NCBI RefSeq assembly: GCF_020497125.1
Contig: NC_059075.1
Location: 56,377,321-56,441,320 of the forward strand
DNA length: 64,000 bases
Reading direction: 5' to 3'
Source: Mauremys mutica
Lineage: Eukaryota > Chordata > Testudines > Geoemydidae
Shown here: piece after piece, positions 11,871 to 21,217 of the stretch
Position numbering within the stretch: the stretch's first letter is position 1
Layout: every line of letters begins with the position of its first letter
Position numbers and translations under genes: made by a program
Notes under the pieces: generated by a model
The model's input: only the letters and a program-made list of their open reading frames with translations
What the model was told of the DNA's origin: nothing
Databases searched by the model: none

Positions 11871-14693
11871 GTGAAAAAGATCAAGGAAGTGCTTTTAAAG
11901 TGCTTGTACACAAATGCCAGAAGTCTAAATAATAAGATGGGTGAACTAGAGTGCCTTGTGATAAAGGAGGATATAGATATAATAGGCATCACAGAAACCT
12001 GGTGGACTGAGACCAATCAATGGGACACAATCATTCCGGGGTACAAAATATATCGGAAGGACAGAACAGGCCATGCAGGGGGAGGAGTGGCACTATATGT
12101 TAAAGAAAGTGTAGATTCAAATGAAGTAAAAATCTTAAGCGAATCCACAGGTTCCATAGAGTCTCTCTGGATAGAAATTTCATGCTCTAGTAAAAATATA
12201 ACAGTAGGGATCTATTATCGACCACCTGACCAGGACAGTAATAGTGATGATGAAATGCTAAGGGAAATTAGAGAGGCTATCAAAATTAAGAACCCAATAA
12301 TAGTGGGGGATTTCAATTATCCCCATATTGACTGGGAACATTTCACTTCAGGACGAAATGCAGAGATAAAATTTCTCGATACTTTAAATGACTGCTTCAT
12401 GGAGCAGCTGGTACGGGAACCCACAAGGGGAGAGGCGACTCTAGATTTAATCCTGAGTGGAGCGCAGGAGCTGGTCCAAGAGGTAGCTATAGCAGGACCG
12501 CTTGGAAATAGTGACCATAATACAATAGCATTCAACATCCCTGTGGTGGGAAGAACATCTCAACTGCCCAACACTGTGGCCTTTAATTTCAAAAGGGGGA
12601 ACTATACAAAAATGAGGGGGTTAGTTAGACAAAAGTTAAAAGGTACATTGACTAAAGTGAAATCCCTGCAAGTTGCGTGGGCCCTTTTTAAAGACACCAT
12701 AATAGAGGCCCAACTTCAATGTATACCCCAAATTAAGAAAAACAGTAAAAGAACTAAAAAAGAGCCACCGTGGCTTAACAACCATGTAAAAGAAGCAGTG
12801 AGAGATAAAAAGACTTCCTTTAAAAAGTGGAAGTCAAATCCCAGTGAGGCAAATAGAAAGGAGCACAAACAGTGCCAACTTAAGTGCAAGAGTGTAATAA
12901 GAAAAGCCAAAGAGGAGTCTGAAGAACGGCTAGCCATAAACTCCAAAGGTAATAACAAAATGTTTTTTAAGTACATCAGAAGCAGGAAGCCTGCTAAACA
13001 ACCAGTGGGGCCCCTTGACGATGAAAATACAAAAGGAGCGCTTAAAGATGATAAAGTCATTGCGGAGAAACTAAATGGATTCTTTGCTTCAGTCTTCACG
13101 GCTGAGGATGTTAGGGAGATTCCCAGACCTGAGCTGGCTTTTGTAGGTGACAAATCTGAGGAACTGTCACAGATTGAAGTGTCACTAGAGGAGGTTTTGG
13201 AATTAATTGATAAACTCAACATTAACAAGTCACCGGGACCAGATGGCATTCACCCAAGAGTTCTGAAAGAACTCAAATGTGAAGTTGCGGAACTATTAAC
13301 CAAGGTTTGTAACCTGTCCTTTAAATCGGCTTCGGTACCCAATGACTGGAAGTTAGCTAATGTAACGCCAATATTTAAAAAGGGCTCTAGGGGTGATCCT
13401 GGCAATTACAGACCGGTAAGTCTAACGTCGGTACCAGGCAAATTAGTTGAAACAATAGTAAAGAATAAAATTGTCAGACACATAGAAAAACATAAACTCT
13501 TGAGCAATAGTCAACATGGTTTCTGTAAAGGGAAATCGTGTCTTACTAATCTATTAGACTTCTTTGAAGGGGTCAACAAACATGTGGACAAGGGGGATCC
13601 GGTGGACATAGTGTACTTAGATTTCCAGAAAGCCTTTGACAAGGTCCCTCACCAAAGGCTCTTACGTAAATTAAGCTGTCATGGGATAAAAGGAAAGGTC
13701 CTTTCATGGATTGAGAACTGGTTAAAGGACAGGGAACAAAGGGTAGGAATTAATGGTAAATTCTCAGAATGGAGAGGGGTAACTAGTGGTGTTCCCCAAG
13801 GGTCAGTCCTAGGACCAATCCTATTCAATTTATTCATAAATGATCTGGAGAAAGGGGTAAACAGTGAGGTGGCAAAGTTTGCAGATGACACTAAACTACT
13901 CAAGATAGTTAAGACCAAAGCAGATTGTGAAGAACTTCAAAAAGATCTCACAAAACTAAGTGATTGGGCAACAAAATGGCAAATGAAATTTAATGTGGAT
14001 AAATGTAAAGTAATGCACATTGGAAAAAATAACCCCAACTATACATACAACATGATGGGGGCTAATTTAGCTACAACGAGTCAGGAAAAAGATCTTGGAA
14101 TCATCGTGGATAGTTCTCTGAAGATGTCCACGCAGTGTGCAGAGGCGGTCAAAAAAGCAAACAGGATGTTAGGAATCATTAAAAAGGGGATAGAGAATAA
14201 GACTGAGAATATATTATTGCCCTTATATAAATCCATGGTACGCCCACATCTCGAATACTGTGTACAGATGTGGTCTCCTCACCTCAAAAAAGATATTCTA
14301 GCACTAGAAAAGGTTCAGAAAAGAGCAACTAAAATGATTAGGGGTTTAGAGAGGGTCCCATATGAGGAAAGATTAAAGAGGCTAGGACTCTTCAGTTTGG
14401 AAAAGAGGAGACTAAGGGGGGACATGATAGAGGTATATAAAATCATGAGTGATGTTGAGAAAGTGGATAAGGAAAAGTTATTTACTTATTCCCATAATAC
14501 AAGAACTAGGGGTCACCAAATGAAATTAATAGGCAGCAGGTTTAAAACAAATAAAAGGAAGTTCTTCTTCACGCAGCGCACAGTCAACTTGTGGAACTCC
14601 TTACCTGAGGAGGTTGTGAAGGCTAGGACTATAACAATGTTTAAAAGGGGACTGGATAAATTCATGGTGGCTAAGTCCATAAATGGCTATTAG
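11871..14693 (+). CDS. CR1 ORF2: endonuclease-reverse transcriptase, uninterrupted
   Basis: The frame is open for 940 codons to TAG at 14691-14693, but its native start is missing: the first codon is GTG at the truncation point. The N-terminal apurinic-type endonuclease keeps its motifs: [15 protein letters not shown] (catalytic Glu, residue 42), [10 protein letters not shown] (Asp147, Asn149) and SDHN (residues 214-217). The reverse transcriptase follows with [49 protein letters not shown] and the FADD box (residues 670-673). The C-terminus ends with [14 protein letters not shown] and FKRGLDKF, typical of CR1. The enzyme nicks target DNA and primes reverse transcription. No stop, frameshift or lost catalytic residue was seen, but with no promoter, 5' UTR or ORF1 the copy is probably not autonomous. 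Confidence 0.93.
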   Translation: MKKIKEVLLKCLYTNARSLNNKMGELECLVIKEDIDIIGITETWWTETNQWDTIIPGYKIYRKDRTGHAGGGVALYVKESVDSNEVKILSESTGSIESLWIEISCSSKNITVGIYYRPPDQDSNSDDEMLREIREAIKIKNPIIVGDFNYPHIDWEHFTSGRNAEIKFLDTLNDCFMEQLVREPTRGEATLDLILSGAQELVQEVAIAGPLGNSDHNTIAFNIPVVGRTSQLPNTVAFNFKRGNYTKMRGLVRQKLKGTLTKVKSLQVAWALFKDTIIEAQLQCIPQIKKNSKRTKKEPPWLNNHVKEAVRDKKTSFKKWKSNPSEANRKEHKQCQLKCKSVIRKAKEESEERLAINSKGNNKMFFKYIRSRKPAKQPVGPLDDENTKGALKDDKVIAEKLNGFFASVFTAEDVREIPRPELAFVGDKSEELSQIEVSLEEVLELIDKLNINKSPGPDGIHPRVLKELKCEVAELLTKVCNLSFKSASVPNDWKLANVTPIFKKGSRGDPGNYRPVSLTSVPGKLVETIVKNKIVRHIEKHKLLSNSQHGFCKGKSCLTNLLDFFEGVNKHVDKGDPVDIVYLDFQKAFDKVPHQRLLRKLSCHGIKGKVLSWIENWLKDREQRVGINGKFSEWRGVTSGVPQGSVLGPILFNLFINDLEKGVNSEVAKFADDTKLLKIVKTKADCEELQKDLTKLSDWATKWQMKFNVDKCKVMHIGKNNPNYTYNMMGANLATTSQEKDLGIIVDSSLKMSTQCAEAVKKANRMLGIIKKGIENKTENILLPLYKSMVRPHLEYCVQMWSPHLKKDILALEKVQKRATKMIRGLERVPYEERLKRLGLFSLEKRRLRGDMIEVYKIMSDVEKVDKEKLFTYSHNTRTRGHQMKLIGSRFKTNKRKFFFTQRTVNLWNSLPEEVVKARTITMFKRGLDKFMVAKSINGY

Positions 14694-14896
14694 CCAGGAT
14701 GGGTAAGAATGGTGTCCCTAGCCTCTGTTCGTCAGAGGATGGAGATGGATGGCAGGAGAGAGATCACTTGATCATTGCCTGTTAGGTTCACTCCCTCAGG
14801 GGCACCTGGCATTGGCCACTGTCGGTAGACAGATACTGGGCTAGATGGACCTTTGGTCTGACCCGGTACGGCCTTTCTTATGTTCTTATGTTCTTA
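11871..14896 (+). mobile_element. CR1 LINE, 5'-truncated, with complete-looking ORF2
   Basis: A 5'-truncated CR1 of about 3.03 kb that ends in the CR1 3' tail TTCTTATGTTCTTATGTTCTTA. The 3' UTR (14694-14896) is nearly identical to the short copy at 51388-51550, so this subfamily is young. Its 5' edge abuts LTR sequence. AGGA precedes it (11867-11870) and follows it (14897-14900), possibly a 4-bp target duplication. ORF1 and the 5' UTR are absent. Confidence 0.93.
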
Positions 14897-15493
14897 AGGA
14901 ACCAGTCTGTTATCAGAGTAGTAAGTTTTAGAAAGGAATAAATAGGTTTGTTTATTTTCTTTTGTGACTTGTCTTGGTGCCATTAAGGGAATTATCAAAT
15001 TGAGTATTCTTGTGTGTATTAAGATTTTTGCCCAGGGGAACATCCTGTGTTTTCAATCTATTGTCTGTGAGATTAGCTGATATGCTGTCCCTCAGAGCTT
15101 TTTTTCTTTCTTTCTTTGACTTTTCTTTTCTTTAATTAAAAGCCTTCTTTTTAAGAACCTGATTGATTTTTTCCCCGTTTTTTTAGATCCAAGGGAATTG
15201 GATCTGGACTCACCAGGGATTGGTTGTGGGGGGAGAGGGGGAAGGAGTAATTCTTCCTTGTTTTTGAGATCCAAGGGAATTGGATCTGGACTCACCAGGG
15301 AATTGGTGGAGGAGTCTCTCGAGGCTACCCAGGGAGGGGAAGGTTTTGGGGGGAAAGGGAGTGATCCAGGTACTCAGAAATTCTGGATGGTGGCAGCAAG
15401 ACCAGATCTAAGCTGGTAATTAAGCTTAGAAGTGTCCATGCAGGTCCCCACATCTGTACCCTAAAGTTCAGAGTGGGGGTGAGACCTATGACA

Positions 15494-15889
15494 TGGTAGC
15501 AGCGCTGAGATGGGGGACACTAAGGAAGGAAACTGGAATCATGCGTGCTGGAAGTTCACCCCAATAAACATCGAATTGTTTGCGCCTTTGGACTTCGGAT
15601 ATTGTTGCTCTCTGTTCATGCGAGAAGGACCAGGGAAGTGAGAGGGTGAAGGAATAAGCCCCCTAACATCTTGGTGCCGGTGACTCAGATGCATCGCATC
15701 GGATAGGTGAGTGGCAGCCTGTAAGTCCCCCTCTCCAACAGTCCGTGCAGCTGCTTGGAGGGGGTATAGTGAACTCTTGTGATGGTAGTTGTGGGTTCTG
15801 GCAAGCCAGGGTAAAGGATTATTTGGATAAATGGATAAGGAAGAACCAGGGCCCATACCAGGTTCAGGGGTCAGCCTGAGATAAGATTA
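15494..15889 (+). mobile_element. Retroviral-type leader fragment with a second LTR end and tRNA-His-like primer site
   Basis: After the first LTR, an AATAAA occurs at 15563, followed about 100 bp later by a second LTR-like 3' end (CCCTAACA, 15661-15668) and then TGGTGCCGGTGACTCAGATG at 15672-15691. Apart from one extra G, that resembles a tRNA-His primer-binding site as used by class I (gammaretrovirus-like) endogenous retroviruses. Leader-like non-coding sequence continues to 15889. No gag, pol or env remains. Confidence 0.5.
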
Positions 15890-16027
15890 AAAAGGAAACT
15901 TCCCTCCTTCCTTTTGAAACATCTTGTTCCCCCATTGGTTCCTCTGGTCAGGTGTCAGCTAGGCTAGGTGAACTTCTTAACCCTTTACAGGTAAAAGAGG
16001 CATTAACCCTTAACTATCTGTTTGACA
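15890..16027 (-). repeat. Inverted copy of the first 138 bp of the 11711 LTR
   Basis: The reverse complement aligns with 11711-11848: TGTCAAACAGATAGTTAAGG, a TTACCTGTAAAGGGTTAAGA block, CACCTAGCCTAGCTGACACC and ACATCTTGTT on the opposite strand. It ends precisely at the CCTGC duplication. Confidence 0.88.
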
Positions 16028-16240
16028 CCTGCTATGAGTCTGTTGGGGTGCAGTACCCTCACAGAGTGGTAATACATTCCACTAGATCTCAGTCCACATA
16101 TATAGCTCTGTTGAAGGATGCTTCCATATCAGAAATGTGTAGGACTGTGACTTGGTCTTCCATCCATACCTTTGCCAAGCATTACACCACCATTCCTGTT
16201 TTCAGGGATGCTACTACCTCTGGTGATGCAATCTTCTGAA
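16028..16240 (+). pseudogene. DIRS tyrosine recombinase, C-terminal catalytic part
   Basis: Coding resumes directly after the composite LTR insertion: TCYESVGVQ, HSTRSQST, ALLKDASISEMCRTVTWSSI, HTFAKHYTT. The R-S-x-x-T, H-T-F and final KHY motifs correspond to the Arg, His/Trp and nucleophilic Tyr positions of the family. Stop TGA at 16238-16240. Confidence 0.75.
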
Positions 16241-16305
16241 CAGTCTTGAATGTGCCTCCTCAGCACCCACCTCTTTGTTAAGTTACTGCTTGGGATTCTT
16301 CTACA

Positions 16306-17252
16306 GTGGAGCACTCATAGGGACATATACTCAAAAGAGAAGATACCTACCATATAGTAACTTGAGTTCTTTGAAATGTTTTGTCCCTATGGGTGCTCCA
16401 CGTCCTGTCATTGCCCTCCTCCTCCTCGGCTGTGAAGACTCTCAACAGCTGAGAAGGAGCTGAGTGGCAGTGGGTCCTTGCCTCCTTATATCCCTTGGTT
16501 TGGAGGCACAAGATGCTACTTTGTGCAAGTATGGGCCTGTGGTGGGGTGACTACCCCACACTTACCCTGCAGGGTTTAATGCAGGCCAGATGGTAGCTGA
16601 TTAAAGAACTTCAGCTGACCAGGAATTTGTGGGCCTAAAAAGCCCAGGAGCTGAATGGAGAAATGGCAGCTGGGAAAAGGCAGTCACTCCCTGGGAGGAG
16701 ACTTTGGGAAACTGGTAGGCCCAGGAAGAGAAGGGGAACCGGTAGTAGAAAGCAGCCCAGGGATAGACCAGTGAGCCCAGAGAGAGAAGGCCCAGACTGC
16801 TGAGCTGAGGGTTCCTGGGCTAGTACCCAGAGGGCAGGCCTGCGTTCCCCTATCAGCCACTAGGCGAGTGGCACTGAGGCAGTGAGTGAGGGGACTGCCT
16901 GACTATTGAGGAGTTAAACTCCCCCAGAAAGGGGGAACACAGACAGTGACACGGCCGGAGGGCTGAGCCACAAAGAGGACGTTGTAGTTCCTGAGGTTGC
17001 AAGAGGGGTAGCAAGTTGATAGCAGAGACAGAGTGACGGTGTGCAAACCACAGACAGGCCTTTGGCCTCGAGTTAATCCCCAGAGTACCACGAGGAGCCG
17101 CCAGGCCGGCGGTGAGTGATGCGCCCCGTGACAGTGCCAATGGACATTGCTTTGTATTCTCCAGTCGAGAGGGCACAAGCATGCATGCATCCTATGGTGG
17201 AGCACCCGTAGGGGCAAAACATCTCAAACTCAAGTTACTGTAAGGTAAGTAA
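16306..17252. repeat. DIRS terminal complementary motifs
   Basis: GTGGAGCAC-x-CATAGGGACA occurs at 16306 (+), in inverse at about 16382-16401, and again (+) at 17198 (GTGGAGCACCCGTAGGGGCA). The segment 16343-16401 is the inverse of 17198-17252 over about 50 bp, broken by the solo LTR. Vertebrate DIRS elements carry such complementary ends and an internal complementary region instead of target duplications. Confidence 0.65.
16533..17138 (+). mobile_element. Solo LTR (596 bp) inside DIRS 3' region
   Basis: The LTR occupies 16538-17133, starting TGTGGTGGGGTGACTACC and ending GCCCCGTGACA. Flanking GGGCC (16533-16537) and GTGCC (17134-17138) match in 4 of 5 bases, which I read as a diverged target duplication. 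The surrounding DIRS terminal sequence continues on both sides. It is GC-rich, with no coding sequence. Confidence 0.72.
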
Positions 17253-17261
17253 CCTCTCCTT

Positions 17262-17900
17262 CCATCTCATCCAGATTGTCAAAGATCCAGAACATGAAGC
17301 TTTTCTCTACTTCAGATGCAGAGCTAATTTAAAGAAGAAATGACTTTAACATATATTTACCAAAAGGAGAGTCCAGGGTCTTGCACTTTCTGTATCTTTT
17401 GGACATGCCAAAGCCCTTGGTTTGCAGTCTAAACATGACTACCTCATCTGGTCCTATGCAGTAGTTTGTGTTGAATTGGCTTATTCAAATCTTTTGGATC
17501 TCTACAAATCTTTAGCTTGTTCGGTTTTATTACAGTGACCATCATTAACCCAAAGTTGAAGTTTGACCTTTTTCAGTAACATCAGTTTTTATCACCTGGT
17601 CAATTCTAGTTTTTAATTATATCTGTCAGTGCTAACAGAACTTTATATGGCATATAGGGTGGTTGTTTGGGGGGAGGGGAGGGCAGCTAACTGGGATCTG
17701 CCTCATTCTCATTCACTACATCCTGTTCTTAATATATCCCAACTTATTAAACACATCAGATTCTTTAAGATTATCTCCATTTTGTTCAGTAGATTGATCA
17801 TTGGCACAAACAGACCACTGTTCAAGCAAAGCACGCTTCGTGTTACTCAATCTCAAGCTATGAGTGGATTTTATCCTGCAGATATCTTAATATACATTTG
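17262..17900 (-). mobile_element. Ty3/gypsy-type pol remnant
   Basis: Minus-strand frames give VIKPNKLKICRDPKDLNKPI (17483-17545, with frameshift), then about 60-130 bases further TLDSPFGKYML and ISSASEV near 17290-17340. These are in the order of the gypsy reverse transcriptase RLCIDPRDLN and TPFGRYxFxxxPFGISSAPE motifs. Heavily decayed, with stops. It abuts the right end of the DIRS element. Confidence 0.55.
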
Positions 17901-18616
17901 CCACAGGTTCTTAACCTTGTGCCCATTTGTTTCATGTAAACTTAGTTTCAATATTGGATAGTCAGTAGTAGTTTTGTGTATGCTTCATGTGACTATGTGG
18001 CACTCAGCTCCGGTATCTATCTTGAAATTCACTTTTTGTTCGTTTATTTTCCTGTATAGCAAGCCAATCTGTTAAACAAACTTGCTTTCTAAATTTGAGA
18101 CCCAAACAGTAATTCTGTTTGTGCATCATTACTTTCAGAACTTTTTCCTCCAGCAGTATGTCTGAGTTTTTGTTTCTTCACAATGTGTCGTGAAAGCTAT
18201 ACAATTTTGCAAACACACAGTACAAGCAATAATTAACACCTTTGTGGACATTTCTAGAACAAATAGTATTGGAGACTGGACTAAACACTCCCTCCTAGAA
18301 GTGGTTCTTCCATGTCAGATTTGAAGTGCATAGGTGGGGTAGAGAGGCTTGTATTACTGCTGCCTATGCTGTATCCGTTCTCTGGACAGGGAATTTCATT
18401 CTGTTGGGCAGACTTACTTTGTCGGTACTGAAACCATTTTTTAAAAAAATGTTGTTTGAGACCTTGTGAATGTTTCCTTCTAACATGTATCTTGTAAAAT
18501 ATATATGTATATATTAGAGAGTTTGAAGATTTTATGGTTTGATATTCATAGAGATTTTTATGTAAATGTTAAATCCATATCAAGAACAGAATAAAGTTGA
18601 ATTCTTTCTATTTTAG
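17901..18616. other. SPRED1 intron 5' of the exon at 18617
   Basis: AT-rich sequence, possibly with older pol debris in its first 300 bases. It ends in the branch and pyrimidine tract before the exon acceptor. Confidence 0.45.
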
Positions 18617-18772
18617 GCAATTCAAGAAGATAGTTCCAGTTCATTAAAAGATCACCTTTTCCAGCATGAAACCGTAGTAACCAATGAACCTTATAAAAGT
18701 CCAAATATAAGGCCCTCAACGTTTGAGGAATTGAACTCTAGAAGAGCCTACTTTCCCAGCCAACCCAACCAG
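18617..18772 (+). CDS. SPRED1: SPRED1 internal coding exon (equivalent to human exon 5)
   Basis: This is a 52-codon exon, phase 0 at both ends. It is preceded by a pyrimidine-rich tract and AG acceptor (TTCTATTTTAG) and followed by a GTGAGA donor. The translation runs from [16 protein letters not shown] to [11 protein letters not shown] and aligns along its length with the human SPRED1 linker between the EVH1 domain and the c-Kit-binding domain. Relative to my recollection of human SPRED1 one residue is missing (a Val after the Ser run), giving 52 codons instead of 53. SPRED1 is a membrane-associated negative regulator of Ras-MAPK signalling that recruits neurofibromin. This linker is the less conserved part of the protein, consistent with the substitutions seen. 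The upstream EVH1 exons must lie left of the window. Confidence 0.93.
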
Positions 18773-20427
18773 GTGAGAGATTTCCAACTGGGGATGGCAT
18801 GGTATCTACCAGATGTGATTTTTACCATGTGAAATTGTAGTTGTTACCACCCCAGGAAAGACTAGTTAGTTCCAGTTCAAGGCATTTTCTATTTTAAAAA
18901 CGGTTTTGTTAATTCACATCCCATTACACTTTGTTTTAATTACATAATCACATTGTGGTTACATAAGGCAGTAGATTTGGAGATTGATTTAAAATTGTAC
19001 AAATAAAAAGTAAAACTGCAATAGGTGTAAACTAATATATTTAATGAGATACTGAACATCAGAATGTATATTATATTTCAGTATTTTTGCAAGGAAGTTA
19101 TACATGTTGTGACTCATTTCAATTTAAAATATTATATATACTGCAAAACTATTATTTAAATTGTTGGATTTTGTTTTAGTAATTTTCATTATTATATTCT
19201 AAGAATTTTTATTTTTCCCAGTTTCAACTGGTATTTGCCAGTGACCTGTCCTAACCTAGTTTTTTCCCAGGAAATTGCCAATCCTGCTTTCAACCATAGA
19301 AACATTTCTAGTGTCACTTACCATGTAATTCTATATTAGTCATTTAATCCAACACTACATAGGTATGGCTGGAATGACACTTGAATTATAAGCCACTATA
19401 TGTAGATACTGCACTGAATTACTTTCTGAAATGTGGTAGATATATCCTCTTTGGATGAAATGTCAAAGGATTTTTACCTCACAAAGGATGTTTTGGAGGT
19501 TAAGTTTTGTAAAATTGTTTAGCCATCCTTGAGTTAACCAGATTAGGTGAAAAGCCATTATTTCCACATTCTGAATTTTTTTTCAAGTCTTTATTACACA
19601 TTTCTGTGCTTTGATACACCATTTATTTTTGAAACTTTTGATTTGCCATGGTCTTAGTCCTCAATGAAACAACATTTTTGGCAAGTATGGAAAAACTGTG
19701 TTGGTTAGAAACTATACATAAATGTATACTTGGGGTGTATTGCATAGAGTATTTTTCTAATTAATATTATTAGAGAAATTTCATTTATAGCATTGTCAGA
19801 GACCAGGATATAATGTTTGGTACAACAGGAAAACAATATATAAATTGTACATTAATAGTATTAAATAGTTACAAAAGGAAAAGACCACTGACACAGGAAA
19901 AGGCACTTTACTGCTTCAAATGTTAAAATACACTTTCCAAAAGATAAGTGTTACATACAATACTAAGACTAAGGAAAATACTGACCTTAGTCTTCCAATA
20001 TGATGTGTGCATTTTGCTGCTGCTTAAGTGTCAAAGCATCAAGGTTTTTGATAGACAGCATAGAAGTAGTAGGCATTTTTATTGACATGGGTAACAAATT
20101 TATTATAGAGGACTATATGCCAAGAAGTTTTTGGGAACTTTTTACTAGGGAAACTCTAGAGAGTATGTCCATAATGTGCTGAAAATGTGGAAGTTCAAAT
20201 AATAGTTCAGTGCATTTTATTAGAATGTACTTCTGCCCCTGGAACAAGCATAAGGAGGAAGCCCTCTAATACATTAGGTATTCTTCCAAAGAAAGATAAG
20301 CTCCCCTTTCACAAACTTGTATCAGCTAGGGCAGGAGTTGACTAATTACCCAAAAGTAGTAAAATAAACATTCTTCTTTGATTTGAAAGACAGTCCTATC
20401 TGGAGAAATAGGAAAAGGATTGGGATT
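18773..20427. other. SPRED1 intron, unique AT-rich sequence
   Basis: About 1.65 kb of AT-rich intron downstream of the donor. No coding exon, RNA gene or recognisable repeat was found. The 34-codon exon expected between the two recognised coding exons is not visible here. Confidence 0.6.
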
Positions 20428-20597
20428 CATGAGGTTCTGAAAACGAGGAGTACTTGTGGCACCTTAGAGGCAGAGGGGCATTGCTGGCACATGATGGCAT
20501 ATATCACATTGGTAGATGTGCAGGTGAATGAGCCTCTGATGTGATTAGGTCCTATGATGGAATCCCTTGAATAGATATGTGGATAGAGTCCCTCTGC

Positions 20598-20818
20598 CAT
20601 GTACATTGGCAAACCGAACAGTCTCTATGCAAAAGAATAAATGGACACACATCAGTCGCTGAGAATTATAACATTCAAAAACGAGTCGGAGAACACTTCA
20701 ACCTCCCTGCTCACTCAATTACGGACCTAAAAGTCGAATTCTTCAAGAAAAAAACTTCAAAAACAGACTCAACGACAAACTGCAGAACTGGAATTAATTT
20801 GCAAACTCGACACCATTA
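20598..20818 (+). pseudogene. Penelope-like GIY-YIG endonuclease, C-terminal half
   Basis: This reads MYIGKPNSLCKRINGHT..., with frame changes near 20615 and 20760. YIG is the second half of the GIY-YIG signature. The conserved Arg following the first helix is Cys here (LCKRI instead of LRKRI). GEHFNLPAHSITDLKV is the following family motif. The first half of the domain is encoded on the opposite strand at about 20480-20594. Confidence 0.75.
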
Positions 20819-21035
20819 AATTAGGCTTGAATAAAGACTGGGAGTGGATGGGTCACTACACAAAGTAACTATTTCCCCATGCTAATTTTTCCCCTACTGT
20901 TACTCACACCTTATTGTCAACTGTTTGAAATGGGCCATCCTGATTATCACTACAAAAGTTTCTTTTTCTTCTGCTAATAGCCCACCTTAATTGATTAATC
21001 TCATTAGAGTTGGTATGGCAACACCCATTTTTTTC

Positions 21036-21054
21036 ATGGTGTGTGTGTGTGTGT
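21036..21054. repeat. (GT)n microsatellite
   Basis: About eight to nine GT units in the 3' UTR of the Penelope-like element. Confidence 0.85.
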
Positions 21055-21079
21055 CTTCCTACTGTATTTTCCACTGCAT

Positions 21080-21205
21080 GCATCTGATGAAGTAGGCTTT
21101 AGCCCACAAAAGCTTATGCCCAAATAAATTTGTTAATCTCTAAGGTGCCACAAGTACTCCTCGTTCTTTTTGCTGATACAGACTAACATGGCTATCACTC
21201 TGAAA
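21080..21205 (-). repeat. SINE-like terminal module of the Penelope-like element
   Basis: On the minus strand this reads like the tRNA-headed SINE at 44277-44622: a GTTTCAGAGTGATAGCC head, TGTTAGTCTGTATCAGC, GAGTACTTGTGGCACCTTAG, AAGCTTTTGTGGGC and CATCAGATGCAT. It forms the extreme 3' end of the element's coding strand. Confidence 0.7.
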
Positions 21206-21217
21206 CATGAAGTTCTG

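Larger units (their letters stand above)
11711..15493 (+). mobile_element. LTR (about 753 bp without nested CR1)
   Basis: The LTR starts TGTCTTA, ends TATGACA, and carries an AATAAA at 14938 and a T-rich region near 15100-15180. The CR1 copy (11871-14896) splits it after position 11870, with a possible AGGA duplication on each side. Two near-identical copies of a GATCCAAGGGAATTGGATCT block (15186, 15269) indicate a local duplication. Immediately downstream TGGTAGCAGC (15494) has the form of a tRNA primer-binding site. Confidence 0.82.
11706..16032 (+). mobile_element. Composite LTR element with inverted LTR ends, CCTGC target duplication
   Basis: CCTGC is present at 11706-11710 and 16028-16032, and the DIRS recombinase frame continues across it. 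The insert starts TGTCTTAAACAGATAG (11711), the 5' end of an LTR that extends to ...CCTATGACA at 15493, minus a nested CR1. It ends in the first about 138 bp of the same LTR in inverted orientation (15890-16027, ending CTATCTGTTTGACA). Between them lies about 400 bp of internal sequence. The LTR family is the same as the solo LTR at 34516-35339. Having the 5' LTR end at both outer termini is abnormal. Confidence 0.82.
5941..17256 (+). mobile_element. DIRS-type tyrosine-recombinase retrotransposon, decayed and triply interrupted
   Basis: Domain order along the + strand: a zinc-knuckle N-terminal gag-like frame (6298-6549), gag body (7703-8700), reverse transcriptase (about 8910-9128 continuing at 10073-10640), RNase H (about 10740-10900) and tyrosine recombinase (about 11040-11710 continuing at 16028-16240). 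Complementary terminal motifs follow at 16306-16401 and 17198-17252. Removing three LTR insertions leaves about 5.4 kb, the usual size for vertebrate DIRS elements. No flanking direct repeat is seen, as expected for recombinase-mediated insertion. Many stops and frameshifts show it is dead. The left edge (starting TCCATTCCATTATAGG) and right edge are approximate. Confidence 0.85.
20428..21217 (+). mobile_element. Penelope-like element with inverted 5' part, 12-bp target duplication
   Basis: The insert 20440-21205 is flanked by CATGAGGTTCTG (20428-20439) and CATGAAGTTCTG (21206-21217), 11 of 12 identical. The left part (20440-20594) is in minus orientation: it begins with a short copy of the element's terminal module, then encodes GSFTCTSTNVIYAIMCQQCP. 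The right part (20598-21205) is in plus orientation: YIG, then KRINGH, YNIQKRVGEHFNLPAHSITD, a 3' UTR and the terminal module. These are the halves of the C-terminal GIY-YIG endonuclease of Penelope-like elements. A frameshift and the inversion make it non-coding. Confidence 0.85.

Noticed and set aside
19816..19850. ATAATGTTTGGTACAACAGG as the start of the missing SPRED1 exon (ITFGQPG)
   Set aside because: Only three of seven residues fit and there is no acceptor with a pyrimidine tract.
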